A stretch of 64,000 nt of DNA from Eucommia ulmoides (GCA_016647705.1 CM028326.1:28531401-28595400); one strand, 5' to 3'. Counted from the stretch's first letter, positions 35,663 through 48,730 are shown. Numbers and translations: made by a program. The notes: generated from the sequence alone by a model not told the origin.

Positions 35663-35694
<32 letters not shown>
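35661..35694. repeat. (CA)n microsatellite in intron 1
   Basis: About 15 CA units followed by TA and GATA/GA runs. The counterpart is at 49553-49580. Confidence 0.95.
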
Positions 35695-35706
<12 letters not shown>

Positions 35707-35731
35707 GATAGATAGAGAGAGAGAGAGAGAC

Positions 35732-35828
35732 TGTCTTGAAGTTCTTATCCGGGACTTCGTTTGCCGAATGCCTGAGAGAATTTCCACTCGAGAGCTGAAG
35801 AAGGATTCAATACAGAGCTAAGAGTCAT
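35732..35828 (-). pseudogene. PP2A B55 exon 1 (start exon, contains TAA)
   Basis: ATG at 35826-35828 opens MTLSSVLNPSSALEWKFSQAF, the usual B55 N-terminus. Codon 28 is TAA where the paralogous exon at 49603-49699 has GAA. The exon ends in phase 1 before a GT donor at 35730-35731, and the split codon joins exon 2 to give Q-D-I-D-I-I-S. A CA microsatellite lies just inside intron 1. Confidence 0.8.
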
Positions 35829-35837
35829 GGTTGATGC

Positions 35838-37832
35838 TAGTACAAACGCAGACGTTCAGGCATCAGATCGCCATTACGACAATTCAAGCAGAGACCGAGA
35901 ACTCGAATTGCCACCAAGATTCTGATTCCCTAAGCCTCTTGATTATCTACTCGATTTTCGCAGAAAATATTCCACTGATGTTTTTATTTGGGGTTCTTAT
36001 TTTTTAGTTCTCTATAGAGATGGTATTGAGAATTCAGACCCAATAAATTTTTTAGAAAAAAATCCTTCATTTTGGTCCCCTTGTTAATGTTTATTTATGA
36101 TTTTTTCTATTTTGTCCTATGCAAGAAAACAAAAATATGCATATATGACGTTAACGTTAACTCGGTTCTCATTTTCAGCAATACACCCTCCCTCGTGTCT
36201 TTTTTTTTTTTTTGTGTGTGTGTGTGTGTGCGCACGCTAACTTATTTTTGAGTGCGTTAACATTAACTCATTTTGTGTGTGTTACTTATTTTTTGCGTCC
36301 GTTAACGTTAACGCATTTTCATATTTTGTTTTTGTGTATTTCAAGTTACTGCATATTTTTTAATCTGTTTCTGTGCATTTAATGTTAATGTATTTTTTAT
36401 TATCAGGGTGTGGGTTTTAATGTTAACGTATTTTTTTTAGGTGCTCTGTGTGTTAACGTATTTTACTTGAATATTTATCTTAACGTTCTATCACATACTT
36501 TTGTTTTGTGCGTGTTAACGTTAACTATCATGTGTGGTATTTTGTTCTTTGAGCTAAATGTGTGTTTGGATTGAGTTTGCGATAACGTTAATACATATTT
36601 TTTCTAGGGTCTCATGTGTTAACGTATTTATGTTGTCTAAAAACCTATATGTGATAAAATAAAAAACAAATACTTACGTTAACGTTAATGCATATTTTTT
36701 GGGTGGCTCTTTCTGCGTTAACGTTAAAGTATTCATGTTGTTTGGAAAGATCATATGTGAAAAATGAAAAATAAAACACTGACGTTAACGTTAAATACAT
36801 ATTTTTGGGGGTTTCGTTTGTGTTAACATTAACGCGTTAAACATTATCCAGAAAATCCATGTGTACAAAAATTAAAAATTGGCGTTCGTTAACGTTACCT
36901 TCCATATATGGTATTTTATTCTTTTGAGCTTAATGTGTGTTTGGGTTAAGTTTGCGTTAACGTTAATGTATATTTTGTTGTCTCTCTGTATGTTAACGTT
37001 AACGCATTTAATGTTATCCAGAAATATATGTGTGGAAAAAAAATATCACGTAAATACATCAACATTAACGTAAAATTAACACCCCTCCACCTTTACTACC
37101 ATTCATAGCCACAACAAAAATCGAATTTAGATCAGAAAAATTTCAATTCAAATCTGAAAATTCCCTAAAAAAAAATCAAGAACCAAACAGACTCTAAGAA
37201 AATTCCAATTCAGATTGATTTTTTGCTAGTCATTATTAACTAAGCATTGATGTAAGATGATTCTTTCATTAACTAGTCTTGTCATTTTTTACTAAGAAGC
37301 AAGACATTGATGTCAAAATAAAGAAAAAGAAAAAGACGAGACGACTATTATGAAGAACGTTGTTTGTTTAAATCTCTAGTGAACATTAATTAGATTGATT
37401 TTTTGCATGTTGTTTTTAATTTTATTAATGTTACAGATATAATATTATTTTAGAATGCAGAAACGCAATTTGGACAAGGATGCCATTTTTTGTAAATATG
37501 GTATGAAAATAATGGTGTTATCTTAAAAGTGTGTGGTGACATTTTGGTGAATAGAGTGCGCTGGAAACAAAAAAATAACTTGCATTGACCGAAGGTTAAT
37601 AGGCTAAAAAAATATTTTTGAGGGGTAAATAAGATTTTCTTTTAATTAATTAGACATTTTCCCATCCCTCTTGTTTGAACGTCACTTGCCCAACAAACCA
37701 CCAAGTTGGCTCAATGGGCAAGAAACACTTTTCTTTTTCTTTTTGTTTTTTCATTGTTTGAACCCTGAGGCACCCATGCTCTCCATTCCAAATTACTTCA
37801 ATACTCTTCCGTTGTAATCAAGCAACTGAGAT
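35838..37832. other. 5' flank of the PP2A gene, no gene
   Basis: Promoter and 5' UTR should lie in the first few hundred bases, but no clear TATA box was singled out. The rest is AT-rich with the GTTAAC cluster. Confidence 0.5.
36150..37075. repeat. GTTAACGTTAAC cluster
   Basis: About 17 copies of GTTAAC-type palindromes, many as the 12-mer GTTAACGTTAAC or near it, usually followed by GCAT(A/T)TTT, at 35-90 bp spacing. A shortened version lies at 49895-50300. Confidence 0.85.
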
Positions 37833-38432
37833 TGTAAGACCTAACTTTTGCACATACATATTTTTTGAGTCGCATTTTAAAATATTTAGAAAAATAAAAG
37901 GGTTCATTGTGTTATTTAAATTTTACTTTAAATTTTTTAAGGGATTATTATGATATTTAAAAATTTAATTTTAAAATTCAAGAGGGTTAATATGTTAATT
38001 TAATTTGACTATTAAAAATATGGGGGGATTAATTGTCATTTTAAAATGTTAATTACAACTTTTGTGCTTAAAGAATATTTAAAGATTCAAGTGAGGGGGG
38101 TGTATGTAAAATTTATTACATTAGTGGTCAAAAGCATGGATAAGGATTCAAGGAAATTTGACACATGGCTGCACTAGGCAAACACAAAAAGCGAGAGAGA
38201 GAGAGAGAATTGGCGGTGGAAATTGTTCAACACACATATATGTAGGTTGGTTGGTTGGTTGTTGTTTTTTTGTTTTTCCTTTCAAATTACACTATCTCTC
38301 TCTCTCTCTCTCTTCGCCATTTTTACTTCCTCTCTTTACACTTACCCAAGTTCCACATAAAAGGTAACTCAATCTTTTAACCTTTTTTTTTCATTGTTTT
38401 ATTTATTTATTTTGACAATTTATCACTATAGC

Positions 38433-38702
38433 TGTAAGACCCCGATCCTTATTTAAAACACAATTTCGCACGTTTAAGAAAATACGGGGGTAGCGTTTGC
38501 CATTTATTTTTTAATTTAAAAATTTGAGGAATTAAATCGTAAATTTTCAAAACATTAAAATTGAAGTGGAGTTTAATTAAAATCTTAACAAAACATAGAG
38601 AGGAGGATGGTGTAATTATAATATTCTATACATGTAGAGAGAGGCGGTGAAGAAAACTGTAGGGAGGAAAACCACTTGGCCGCTTCCTGTTTACACACAA
38701 AT

Positions 38703-38746
<44 letters not shown>

Positions 38747-41207
38747 ACGAAGATACGGGAGAAGGGGGAAGAAGAATCGAGAAGGGAGAAATCGAGAAAG
38801 GAAGAGAGGAAGGTTCATCGGCGGTGTCGGTATATGTGTGTGGTTGTCCGTTCGTCCGGTGAGTGTGTGCAGGTGTGTGTTCTGATTGTCGGAGTGTGTG
38901 TGTATATATGTGATCAATGTGTGTTGATCGCCGATGATGTGGTGTAGTCCGGTGGCGTGTGGTTGTCTCTGTTTCGTCGCTGGTGTGTTGCTGGGTATTT
39001 GTGTGTGTGGTAAGTTCGGTCAGTGATTGGTCCGACGGTAGTGTTTCCATGGTTGTATGGGTGCTTGCTGTGTATGTGTGTGTGTGTATGTGCGGTGAGT
39101 GTATTGCTGCTTATCGACGGCGGTGGTGAAAGTGGTGGAGTTAGCTGAAGTCAATGGTGTGTTTGTGGGTACGGTTGTGTGTTCTGTTTGTGTGTGTGGG
39201 TGTGTTCAATTGTTGCGGGGTGCATAGGGTGTGTTCTATGTGTGTGTTGTCCGTGTATGGAAGATTCAGATGGTGGTCGTTGGAGTTGGCGGAGAGAGAG
39301 GGAGAGAGTGATGGCAGGTTCACACCAGAAAACAAAGCAGAGTAAGAAGAAAGAGCAGCTGGTTCGTCGTGGTGGAGAGCCGTTTGCCAGAGCGGTGAAG
39401 GATTAGGGAAGCAGAAGTAGAAGCTGTTGTGTGTTCGCCTCGGCGGGGTTTTTTTTCGCCTAGGCGGTGAGAGAACAGTATGCAAAGAAGAAGAGAAATG
39501 AAGGATGTGCGCCTCAGCAATGGGTTCTTTCGCCTCGGCAGTGGATCTTTCGCCTCGGCGGTGGGTTTTGTGCCGAGACGGTGGGAGCACAAACATAAAT
39601 TAAGAAATTTTAAGGAGATCGACAACCTTTTCGGAACGGGTAATATTTCTCATTATATTTTATAAATGTTAACTTGAATTACTTGTATCGAAAATGTCGA
39701 AATGGTGATAATAAATATTGAGACTGTTCACATGAATAAATTCTATATGGTAAAACGTTAATGGAGAAATACTAGTTGAATAGAAATATAGAATGCGGGG
39801 AATAGGAAATGACGGAAATTGGGATTTGCATTGCATGATTTGGTTATTTATACATAAAATATTAATTTAGACCCTGTCACTATTAGGTTCGCAGGCACCG
39901 GAGTAACGGTAGAGAATAGGGGGTAAAAGTCTTTGGAGCAGATAATCATGTGAGTGTACTGTCTTCTTGCTAAATCTATTTTCATATATATATATGATGG
40001 AAAATGTGTTTATTTAAAATTGGACAAATTTATAACTTATATGGATCAAGCAAATTTGGGTGTTTTGAAAATGTGATTTTTGTTAGTTTTTAAAGAAAAA
40101 GGTGGAAAGAAATGATTTATTGAAATCAGTGGGTTTTTAAAAGAAAGTGAAAAATATGAAAGTGAAAAACATGATTTAAGTTGGATTAAATCAGTTTTGG
40201 AAATAGAGGTTGATGATATTGATTTGATGATACTATTGACTTTATCAGCTTCGGTAGAGTAGTGATTATCAGCTTCGGCAAAGCGGTGATTTTATATTGA
40301 TTTGTAGTTTGACGATGATGTTATTGATTTGACGATGTTATTGGTTGGACTATGCCATAGTTTATGTCCTGTCCGGAGGGTAGTCTGGCAGGTGGTGATT
40401 GATATTATGTCCTTCGGAGACGTCCGGTAGGTGATTATCTGCACAGTTAGTTCCGCTAGGAAGGCTTATCCTACGGATGGTACGATATCGTTGCAACTCC
40501 CGATCGTGAGGTTAAAACGATCACTATAGCTAGCTGGAGAGTGGTGTGATGTTTTGTCGTATATGGTGTTTGTCGTATATGGTGTTCTATTGTATATGGT
40601 GTTTTATCGTAGATGGTGATTGGGATGAGTATATTTATATATATTCTTTTATATATATTCTTTTATATTGGATTGGCGTATTTACTGGTGTTCGTATATC
40701 TATTATTTCAATTACGTTATACTATATGGTTGTTGTGACGTTCTAATTGATTTTTACTACTTAGTTGAGATGTTATAAACATATATATGTTGTTTTCCAT
40801 GGTGACAGGAAAAATGGGGTTTTCTTTGTGATATTCGATATTAATATGTTTTATACTTGATCCATCTAAAATATTTTTATTAAGAATGTCGTACACTCAC
40901 AGGTACAATAGTTAGGAGTCAATCCCCTACTGGCGCTAGGTAAAGTTATGCGATGGAGTTAGGTGGAAGTTTTTGAGTTGAGCTGTTTGAGGCAAACCTG
41001 TGAGAGGTTCATCGTTTTTCTAATTATATTGTTATTATTGTTGGGGACGGGTGAGTCCCCCATAAAAGATGATGCACATGGTATGTTTAAGAGATTGAAT
41101 ATGTATGTATGCATATGTCTGTTTTCCAGTTGATTGGATATCCAGGTGATATCGTGTCGACGTCATGTCGGCCCCAGGGTGACGGGTGTCCGGGGTGGGG
41201 TGTGACA
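38433..41207 (+). mobile_element. Younger 2.8-kb solo LTR nested in the old one
   Basis: TGTAAGACCCC ... GGGGTGGGGTGTGACA, flanked by ATAGC (38428-38432; 41208-41212). The other duplicate (51630-51645) shows the uninterrupted site. No PBS, polypurine tract or coding, so a solo LTR, probably gypsy. Contains a TA microsatellite (38704-38742), GT-rich DNA (38830-39260) and a GCCTCGGCGG/CGCCTAGGCG patch (39425-39580). Confidence 0.88.
38704..38742. repeat. (TA)n microsatellite
   Basis: About 19 TA units. Confidence 0.97.
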
Positions 41208-42680
41208 ATAGCTATATATGTGTGTGTGTGTGTATTGAATTTATAATTTTAATAAAAATATTTAAATTGTGAAATTTTAAATTAAAAAAAAAATCTTATA
41301 AATTTAATTAAAATGATATTTTCGGTATTTCATTACCTAGTAATACCATTAATAATTATTTAATATTTTTCTCTGCAGTTAAGTTATCAATTAATAAATT
41401 TCATAAATGTAACTATAATATTTTAGTTGTAAAATTTATATTGGATTGAGAAAATAAAACAATTAATTTTATTAAATTTAGCATAATTAAGAAAATTTAG
41501 GAATGAAAAAATTTGCATTTTAGTATCACGTATTTTACAGCATAATAGATTTATTTAGATAAATTCTTAATTTAGATCCAGTCGTTGACACGTTGTTAGG
41601 TTCATAGGCGAGGCAAACTCCGTCAATATTACGATAGTAGTGTGAAAAGTAACATAATTATCGAGGTGAGTGTATTATCTTCTATATAAATTGTCAAATT
41701 ATATTTTCGTATCAAAGTATGATTTTTTTTTTTATGAAAATGAACAGTTTCATAATTTTAAACGGATCAAGTAAAAAGTTGATTATGGAAAACAATTTTT
41801 ATTATTATACTATTATGCCATAGTGTCGTCCCGACAAGAGGGTATGTCTTGCGGGATGTTGTTGGTCTTAACAGGAGGACATGTTTTGTAGGATGTTATG
41901 TTGTGATCTGATAGGAAGGTAAGTTCTGCAGGTTGTTGTTGTTGTTGTTCTTGACGATGATGATTATCATCATGAATAAGTGATTTATACCACGTGTTGA
42001 TTTCTACCATTGGAGATATTAAATGACCCTAATATTAATGTTAATTTTAGATTGCATAGTTGTACATGTTATGGTACCGTTATAACTTCCGATTGTAAGG
42101 TGAAACAATCCTATGACTAGTAAAGAAATATGTGTATGGTATTTTATTATATATCAAAGTAATTGGTTAGTTGATTTAAATTCATTTGTCTTATTGCCAT
42201 GATAGCTGTGGTATGTTATTTCGGCTCAGTGTGCATGTATATTTATATTCTGTTCTGAAAAGTGGTGTTTGATAATGATGCTTGATTTATAAATTGTTTT
42301 TATATTATCAAGACAACATATCGATAAAATATTTTATCTCAGATACCTTAGTTAGAGACGGGTCCACTACTGACGCTAGGTAGAGTCAGAGGATGTAGTG
42401 GGTTTTATTTTGGAGGCTGTAAGGATAGCTGTTGGGAGTGAGTGGTTAAAACATTTTGTAGTTTTGTTATGAGATATTTGGGACATATATATCTCTAAAT
42501 TTTGAGTTGTTCAATACTTTGAAAAAACTATATCAATTGATAATAGTGTATATTTGAGGTTTGTTGAGCAACATTAAGTCGAGGTCATGTTTGGTCTTGG
42601 GCATTGGGGCCCGGGGTGGGATGTGAGAGAGATTTTCACACAACATATATGGTATGATTACGTTGTTTTGATAACATTAA

Positions 42681-42857
42681 AGTGACGTTTGGTACGCGGG
42701 ATTCAAGATGGGATTAGAATAACTATTGGAATGGTCATTCCATTTCTATGTAATCCCTTTCGTCACCAAACATAGGAATGACAATGACCATTTCATTCGA
42801 TTTCCATATTAATTTCAATCCTATTTTCATTCCATTCTAGCGTACCAAACGTAATGT
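42681..42857. mobile_element. MITE, ~177 bp, copy 1 only
   Basis: Terminal inverted ACGTTTGGTACGC ... GCGTACCAAACGT, with inner inverted ATTCCATTT-type repeats and no coding. Copy 2 (53125-53135) reads straight through as ACATTAAACGTTTAATG, so it inserted after the duplication. TSD probably TAA (Tourist/PIF type), not certain. Confidence 0.8.
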
Positions 42858-43755
42858 AAATGTTTAATGTATATTAAATATGGAATGCTTCTTATTTCAT
42901 AGTTCCTAGATTTACGTTATTTAAAAAATGGAATGTTTTTGTATAATTATTTACAAGGTGATTTGAATGTTTTATGTTTTGAATCCTTAGATTTATACTT
43001 TCTTTTCCAATTATAGAATGTCCCTTATTTTAATTTCCAACAATATTGAATGTTCACTGTAGCACATTAAACCTTTTGAACATATATTAGATACTGGAGA
43101 ATGTCCGTGCTTGAAGGTACAATTTCATGTAAAATTTTAGTCACTAAGAAATATTAAATCGGAATTGCATATCTAATCTATTAATTAAATTTATTTGGTA
43201 TTTATTTAAATTTGGTCCACTTCGATCGAAAAGGATTGTTATACTAATTAAAATTAAATTTTAAAAAATAATATGATGAAAGTGAAATATAAAGGTGCAA
43301 AATAAAATTAAATACACAATTAAATGATACAAAATGTAATTTAATTCCACCACTTAGTTAGTGGGATGAATAATATTTGGGCAAAAAATTTCCTTAAAAA
43401 ATTCCGCAAAACAATCTCATCTGTTCATTTGTGTCAAAATCGACCTTAACCATTAGTCGAAGATATTTTCAAATACCTTCCAAATTTATTGTATGGATGA
43501 ACATTTTTCTGTTTCAAAAATTTTGAGATTTACACTTTCTCAAATATGGAGTGATTTCATATAATGATTTACATTATGATGAATGTTCTATGTTGGGAAT
43601 TTCTAGATTTATGCTTCCTTTTCAATTGTGAAACGTCTCGTATTTTGACTTCCAACAACATTGAATGTTTATCGTAGCACATTAGACAATTGATCACATA
43701 TGGAAACTCGATCGATTTTGATATTTGATCACATATGGAAACTCGATGGATAATG
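42858..43755. other. Non-coding duplicated DNA
   Basis: AT-rich, no gene. Counterpart 53131-53990. Confidence 0.6.
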
Positions 43756-43760
43756 AATGA

Positions 43761-46258
43761 TGTTATGTAATAAGTACGAAATCACTATTCCCGTGTTAGT
43801 TACTTTCACGTAAATAGCAACTCGTACTACTCGGGATCTAAAATGGAGTTAAAATATGATTACGAGAAATAAAAAATAGTATGGCAAACACACGAAATGG
43901 AGACAAGAATTTAACGTGGTTTGTGTACGCCGAATGATTTCTACTATCCTTCGCGTATATGACCACTCGCAAGTGTGCGAGGTCAAAGTTTTAGTATAGT
44001 GTGATCGTTAAGATCGGGTTATCATATCCACAAGGATTGGTGTCATTACTATCGAATACAGCATTTGTCGTGACCTAATTTTATCTAGGCGAAAAACAAA
44101 TGTAATTAATTAATTAAACTAATACTAATATAACCTAAATTAGCTACACTAATATCCTAATATGTTTTAGGGTGAAGAATTGCCTAGGGATTAACGTGTT
44201 TACAAATATGTATTCAATTCCGATTTACTCACGTTTACGTTGTTCGACCTATTTGACAACATTGGTACGTAAACTCCACCGCCACCTCTCCCGAGTGTAA
44301 GACGGGAGAATACATGACTTTGAGTCAACGAAGAAATCCCCCTCAACGTCTTAACGACCCTAGGTCATGAGTTTCGCCCAGCGTCATTGATTGCACACAG
44401 TCCAACTCCCTCCCGGGTTATTGGATCGTCGCATTGTATTTACCCTATCAACAATCTCCGTTCTAAAACTCCCTTGCCACCTCTCCCGAGTGTAAGACAA
44501 GGGATATAACGTGACTTTGTGTCAACAAAGAAGTCATCTTCAACGTCTTAACGACCCTAGGTCGTGTAAGTCTTGCCCCAACACCATCGATTATCCACGA
44601 TTCAAACCCCGACCAGGTTATAGAATCGTGGTGTTTGTTTACCCAAATCCGAATCTGGGGTTTGTCAAAATCCTGTTTTCTCTATTTATCTAACTAAACA
44701 TGCTAAACAAACAATATGATAAATATAATCAAACTACGAAGAACAAACATAACCGCAACACCGAAATCATCCAAACAAACATATTTATAAATATACCGTT
44801 AATCCCTACTACAATCCATATTTAACTCATGGTCATAACCGTATAAACATATAAATCGAGCTAAACATGCTCACATGAACCTAAGATAGAGAAATAAGGA
44901 AAAAAAATCGAAGAACTTAGCCTCGTCCGAAGATAAACCGCTAAGAATGCTCAATGATCGATTCACCGTCTTCTTCACTTCAGGATGTGAGCTCCACCTC
45001 TAAAACACCTAAATAAACCCTTAGATATATTCTAAGGGGCTCCAAAAATCAAGAGGGGCCAGAGAAGGGAGAGGAAAGGGGTATTTATAGGCAAAAGATC
45101 TCAAAATATCTAATAAATATCAAAGCTGTGCAAAGGGTTTTCGCCTAGGCGAAGGAATTTCTGCCTAGACGAAGTTAGGTCGGTTAACTTTCTGCCGTTT
45201 TTCCGCCTAGGCGAAGTTACTACAGGTTTGCATTTTGTTTTGACTGTAACTTCTTCATCCAAACTCCGATTGAGGTGATTAAAAAACCTATGGAAATATA
45301 GGAACAATATCTACAACTTCCATGTTTTGAGTATTTCCAAAAATAGCCTTGAAGTTACAGCACCAGTACCAGCTTTGCAGGTTTGGTGACCGCCTAGGCG
45401 AAGAAGTAGGCGGTGGACTTGGAAATATTTTCGCTGGGGTTTCTGCCTAGGAGGAGGAATTTCCCACCTTGGCAGTAGGCTATCAATAGCCTTTTGTCAT
45501 TCTCAGCATCTTCACGGCCTAGGCGGTGGTTTGGACGCTTAGGCTGTAGGCCTGTTTCACAATTTTGCCTCCGAGCTTGTTTATCCATCGTACCTTCGTC
45601 TCGCCTTTGGTTCGATCTCATCGTTTTTGCTCCAGTTTTCTATCATTTTACCCCACATACTTGATTTATACAAAAAGTATGAAAACTAATTAAAACATAA
45701 TAAAATACGATAAAAACGCTCGAAATCCAACTTAATTCGGTTTGAAAATACGTAGGTAGAACACACCTATCAGTTTGGCAAGGTGCCTACTCCACGGGCA
45801 AAGGCAGATAAAGAGTATTCACTATAGAGAAATATGAAAACAAGTGGTAATAGCTCAACACTCAAAACCCAAATCCCAAATACACCCAATAATCCTCACG
45901 GATAAAATACAAAATTGAGTATAAAAATTCTCTAATGGGGTCTCTCAAAAAATGGTTCTTTTCCCTTTACCTCACACACACAAAAAATGAACAAACACTT
46001 CTCTAATTTATAGATGAGAGAAGTGGTTGAGTTTGGCGGTGGAATGAGCTTGAAAAAAGGGATTTGAGTTTTGCTTCTTTTTGTTAACAAAGTGGGCACC
46101 GAAAACAACTAAGCACAAAAAAGAAGAAAACCAATTTGATTTGTCCTTCAACAAGTGGGTGCTTGATCAAAACATGCAACTGGAATTGAATTGTCAAAGA
46201 AGAAGCTTAAAGAAGGAGCAACTTGAAATTATGGGTCCCACCTTGAAACCCACTTTAC
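43761..46258 (-). mobile_element. Copia LTR, copy 1 (interrupted)
   Basis: Same LTR as 61859-62502, TGTTATGTAATA...CTTTACA, at the same AATGA site as 53996, so the insertion predates the duplication. Split by the LTR at 43924-45772. Confidence 0.85.
43924..45772 (-). mobile_element. Solo LTR of the TGATAGGTGTG family
   Basis: Plus strand reads TGTACGCCG ... CACACCTATCA, flanked by GTTTG (43919-43923; 45773-45777). Same family as 54357-57401 and 63161-64000. Contains CGCCTAGGCG motifs (45130-45560) and tandem-like GACCCTAGGTCATG/GTGTAAGACGGGAG blocks (44280-44540). Non-coding. Confidence 0.87.
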
Positions 46259-46510
46259 AAATCTCCCCTTCCAGTAGATATGGGGACAAAGAGCTATAAG
46301 ACAATTTCCATTAAATGGAAAACCACATGACCTTGATCCAATCTTCTCCAAGAAACCCTAAAGAGTTTGCCACGTCTTCTGAACATGAACCAAGTTCAAG
46401 CAATGCTTGAACTTGTGAGTAGGGACAAGCTTTGTCATCATATCTGCTAGATTGTCTGTTGTACCAATCTTCTGGATGCTAATCAATCCTTCAGATATAA
46501 TATTTCGAAT
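46259..46510 (-). mobile_element. Copia RNase H end, copy 1 remnant
   Basis: Matches 57661-57915, the internal 3' end of copia element 4. It stops abruptly at 46510 against an unrelated plus-strand copia fragment. Confidence 0.75.
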
Positions 46511-47880
46511 GTAGATCCACTTGTGGGAATAATTCCTATTGGGTTCAAATCGATCTTCAAGAGGGAACTAAACGCAGATGGTAAAGCATACAAATTTAAG
46601 ATAAAACTGGTGATGAAAGAATATATGAAATGTCAAGGAGTTTACTATGATGATACTTTTTTGTCAGTTGACACGTTAAAGTTCATTAGGATTGTATTGG
46701 ATTTTAATACGTACCATGACAGTGAAATATAGAAGATGGATGCAAAGATGACTTTCCTTAATAAAAACATATAGGAAGAGATTTACATACATCAACCAGA
46801 GGGTTTCATAGTTGAAGGGGAAAGACACATGATATGGAAATTGCAAAAGTCCATATATAGACTTAAGTAAGCCTCTCGAAGTTGGAACATCCATTTTGAT
46901 GAGTTAGATAAATCGTTTGGTTACTTTTAAAATATGGATGATCCATGTACACACAAGAAATTGAATGGTAAAGCAGTAAGTTTCCTAATGTTGTATGATG
47001 ATGACATCATATTGATTGAAAATGATGTGGGGATGAAATTGAGGTATAGAGGTGTATAGAGATAGATCTAAAAAGATGCTTGGATTATCCAAATCTAGCT
47101 ACATAGTTAAGGTGCTAAAACGATTCAACTTGACTAATTCCAAGAAGGATTTTCTTGGTTCAATATGGAATTCATATCTCTTGGAGATTGAGTTTGAACC
47201 CTCCCGAGGAGAAGGATATGATGAGTAGGATTCCATATGTTGCTGGAAGTATCATGTATGTTATGTTATGTAGAAGGCTCGATATCAATTATGATGTGGA
47301 ATTAACCAACATATTCAGGCGAATCCAAGTTTGCAAAGGTAGAAGTCTGTCCTAAAGTACTTAAGAACAACTAATGAAAAGTTTCTATTTTATAGAGGAT
47401 GAGAACTAAGGGTTGAAAACTATATTGATTTAGATTTCCAATATGATGTGGATGACCAAAAGTTAGCTTCAGTTTATGTCTTTATCCTAAATAGTAGGTC
47501 CATTAGCTAGAGAAGTTGTAAGAAACTACAACTACTATTGAGTCTTAGTAACTTGATACGTCGGATACAGCTAAAGAGATTGTTTGGATTAAGAAGTTTA
47601 TCATTGAACTTTGTGCGGTTCCAACCATCGATCACTGACACATTTATATTGTGACAACAATGGGACTATTGTCCAACTAAAAGAACCTAGATCTTATAAA
47701 AAAAATCCAAACAGATAGAGCTACAGTTCTATTTGATTCAAGAGATTGTGGGAGGAAATGATATTGACATTAAGAGAGTAGACAGTGTGGAAAACATAGT
47801 GAAAGCACTCACTAAGACATTAACTTTATAGTAGTTACACCAACATATGGAAATGATGGGTATTAGATATTGTACTGATT
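46511..47880 (+). mobile_element. Copia RT-RNase H fragment, decayed
   Basis: Plus-strand broken frames: IPIGFKSIFKRELNADGKAY, K-M-D-A-K-M-T-F-L, IYIHQPEGFIVEGE, catalytic LMLYDDDIILIEND near 46987-47025, an RNase H relic and VENIVKALTKTLTL at 47790-47830. No gag or integrase. A different family from the neighbouring minus-strand element. Confidence 0.78.
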
Positions 47881-47922
47881 AGCTATAGTGGTGATGGCAG
47901 TATTGGATATAAACCGTTATAA

Positions 47923-48730
47923 TGTTGGATATAAGCTCTATAGCCAATCATGTTTTATATTATTTAGTGCCTTATCATGTAGACTTACAATCTCAAGTAA
48001 TATTTAATAAAAGGCTTCTTCGATATTATTTTTTATTACATCAAATTGTTGTAGAAACCTAGATATTAAGTTGAAAATGTCTTAGTTTTCAATGGTGATA
48101 AAAAGAAATTATATCATATACGTTTTGACAACTTATCCTAAATTCTCATAGTCGGGTTGAATTATTAAAATGAGTCTTTAACAATGTGGAATAGCTTGTT
48201 GGGTGTTTTCTCTTTAAGAATGATAGGTCTTATAATCATTAGTGTGATACATTAGAACAATCACAAGAGTACTTACTAGTTTGTAGTAAGATACTTGAAC
48301 ATGATCATCTAAGATATTCCACATGGTAGTTTTTCTCAATATTAAAATGGAATATCAGAGTTGTGATAGTGCTTGTGATCTTCAGATTTGAGGTACTATA
48401 TAATCACATATGTATGTTCCGATACTTTGAAAATACTAAGGATTGTCTTTTAGCCACGAAACTTCAAAGGTATTCACTAGGTGTAGCGAAACATTTATGT
48501 AACCATTCAAGTATACCAAAAAGTATTTATCTCTCTTAGTAATAAGGGATGTGTCCTATGTGATTAGGTCTAATGTACTACAATAAAGACCCTAACTGGG
48601 GAAACACGACAATTGGGATGCTATTCTAATTGGTGTCGCAAGAAAATTATATTATCAATCGATAAACATATGATTAAACTAGGATTTTTTACTTTAATTC
48701 ATATCCTATTGGTTCTTTTGAGAACACAAA
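47923..48730 (+). mobile_element. Probable 3' LTR of the 46511 fragment, right end not found
   Basis: TGTTGGATATAAGC follows the RNase H end by about 95 bp, as a copia 3' LTR would. Non-coding. The end position is a guess. Confidence 0.45.

Larger units (their letters stand above)
58..35828 (-). pseudogene. PP2A B55 regulatory subunit gene, decayed, 12 exons seen, 3' end outside window
   Basis: Plant B55 subunits are WD40 propellers that direct the PP2A catalytic/scaffold dimer to substrates. Reading leftwards, exons carry family landmarks in the right order: [118 protein letters not shown] and NNDTIFDKFDCCLSGDGL. Junction phases agree and introns are retained, so this is not a processed copy. 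Breaks: TAA at codon 28 (exon 1), a frameshift in exon 8, TAA in exon 9 (27558-27560). Transposons inflate the introns; the one between exons 10 and 11 is about 25.5 kb. The identity is recognised from remembered family motifs. Pseudogene status is inferred from the three breaks; assembly error or unusual splicing is the alternative. Confidence 0.85.
37833..42628 (+). mobile_element. Old solo LTR (net ~2.0 kb), copy 1, with nested younger LTR
   Basis: Starts TGTAAGACC, ends GGGGTGGGATGTGAGA, flanked by GAGAT on both sides (37828-37832; 42629-42633). Ends like those of plant gypsy LTRs. No coding. Interrupted by 38433-41207. Confidence 0.8.
35610..46510. repeat. Segmental duplication, copy 1
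   Basis: Collinear with 49500-57915: exon 1, its upstream DNA, a GTTAACGTTAAC cluster, an old solo LTR (37833-42628), then DNA with ATATTAAATATGGAATGC, and a copia LTR at the same site (GATAATGAATGA). After removing its own insertions (38433-41207, 42681-42857, 43924-45772) about 6.1 kb remains. It stops matching at 46510. Confidence 0.9.

Noticed and set aside
38647-39665. ORFs in the 38.6-39.7 kb region on both strands
   Set aside because: They run through TA and GT microsatellites and the palindromic patch of a solo LTR; low complexity, no family.
43924-45772. Complete small retrotransposon
   Set aside because: Only one TG...CA unit with a target duplication and no internal domain or direct LTR pair: a solo LTR.
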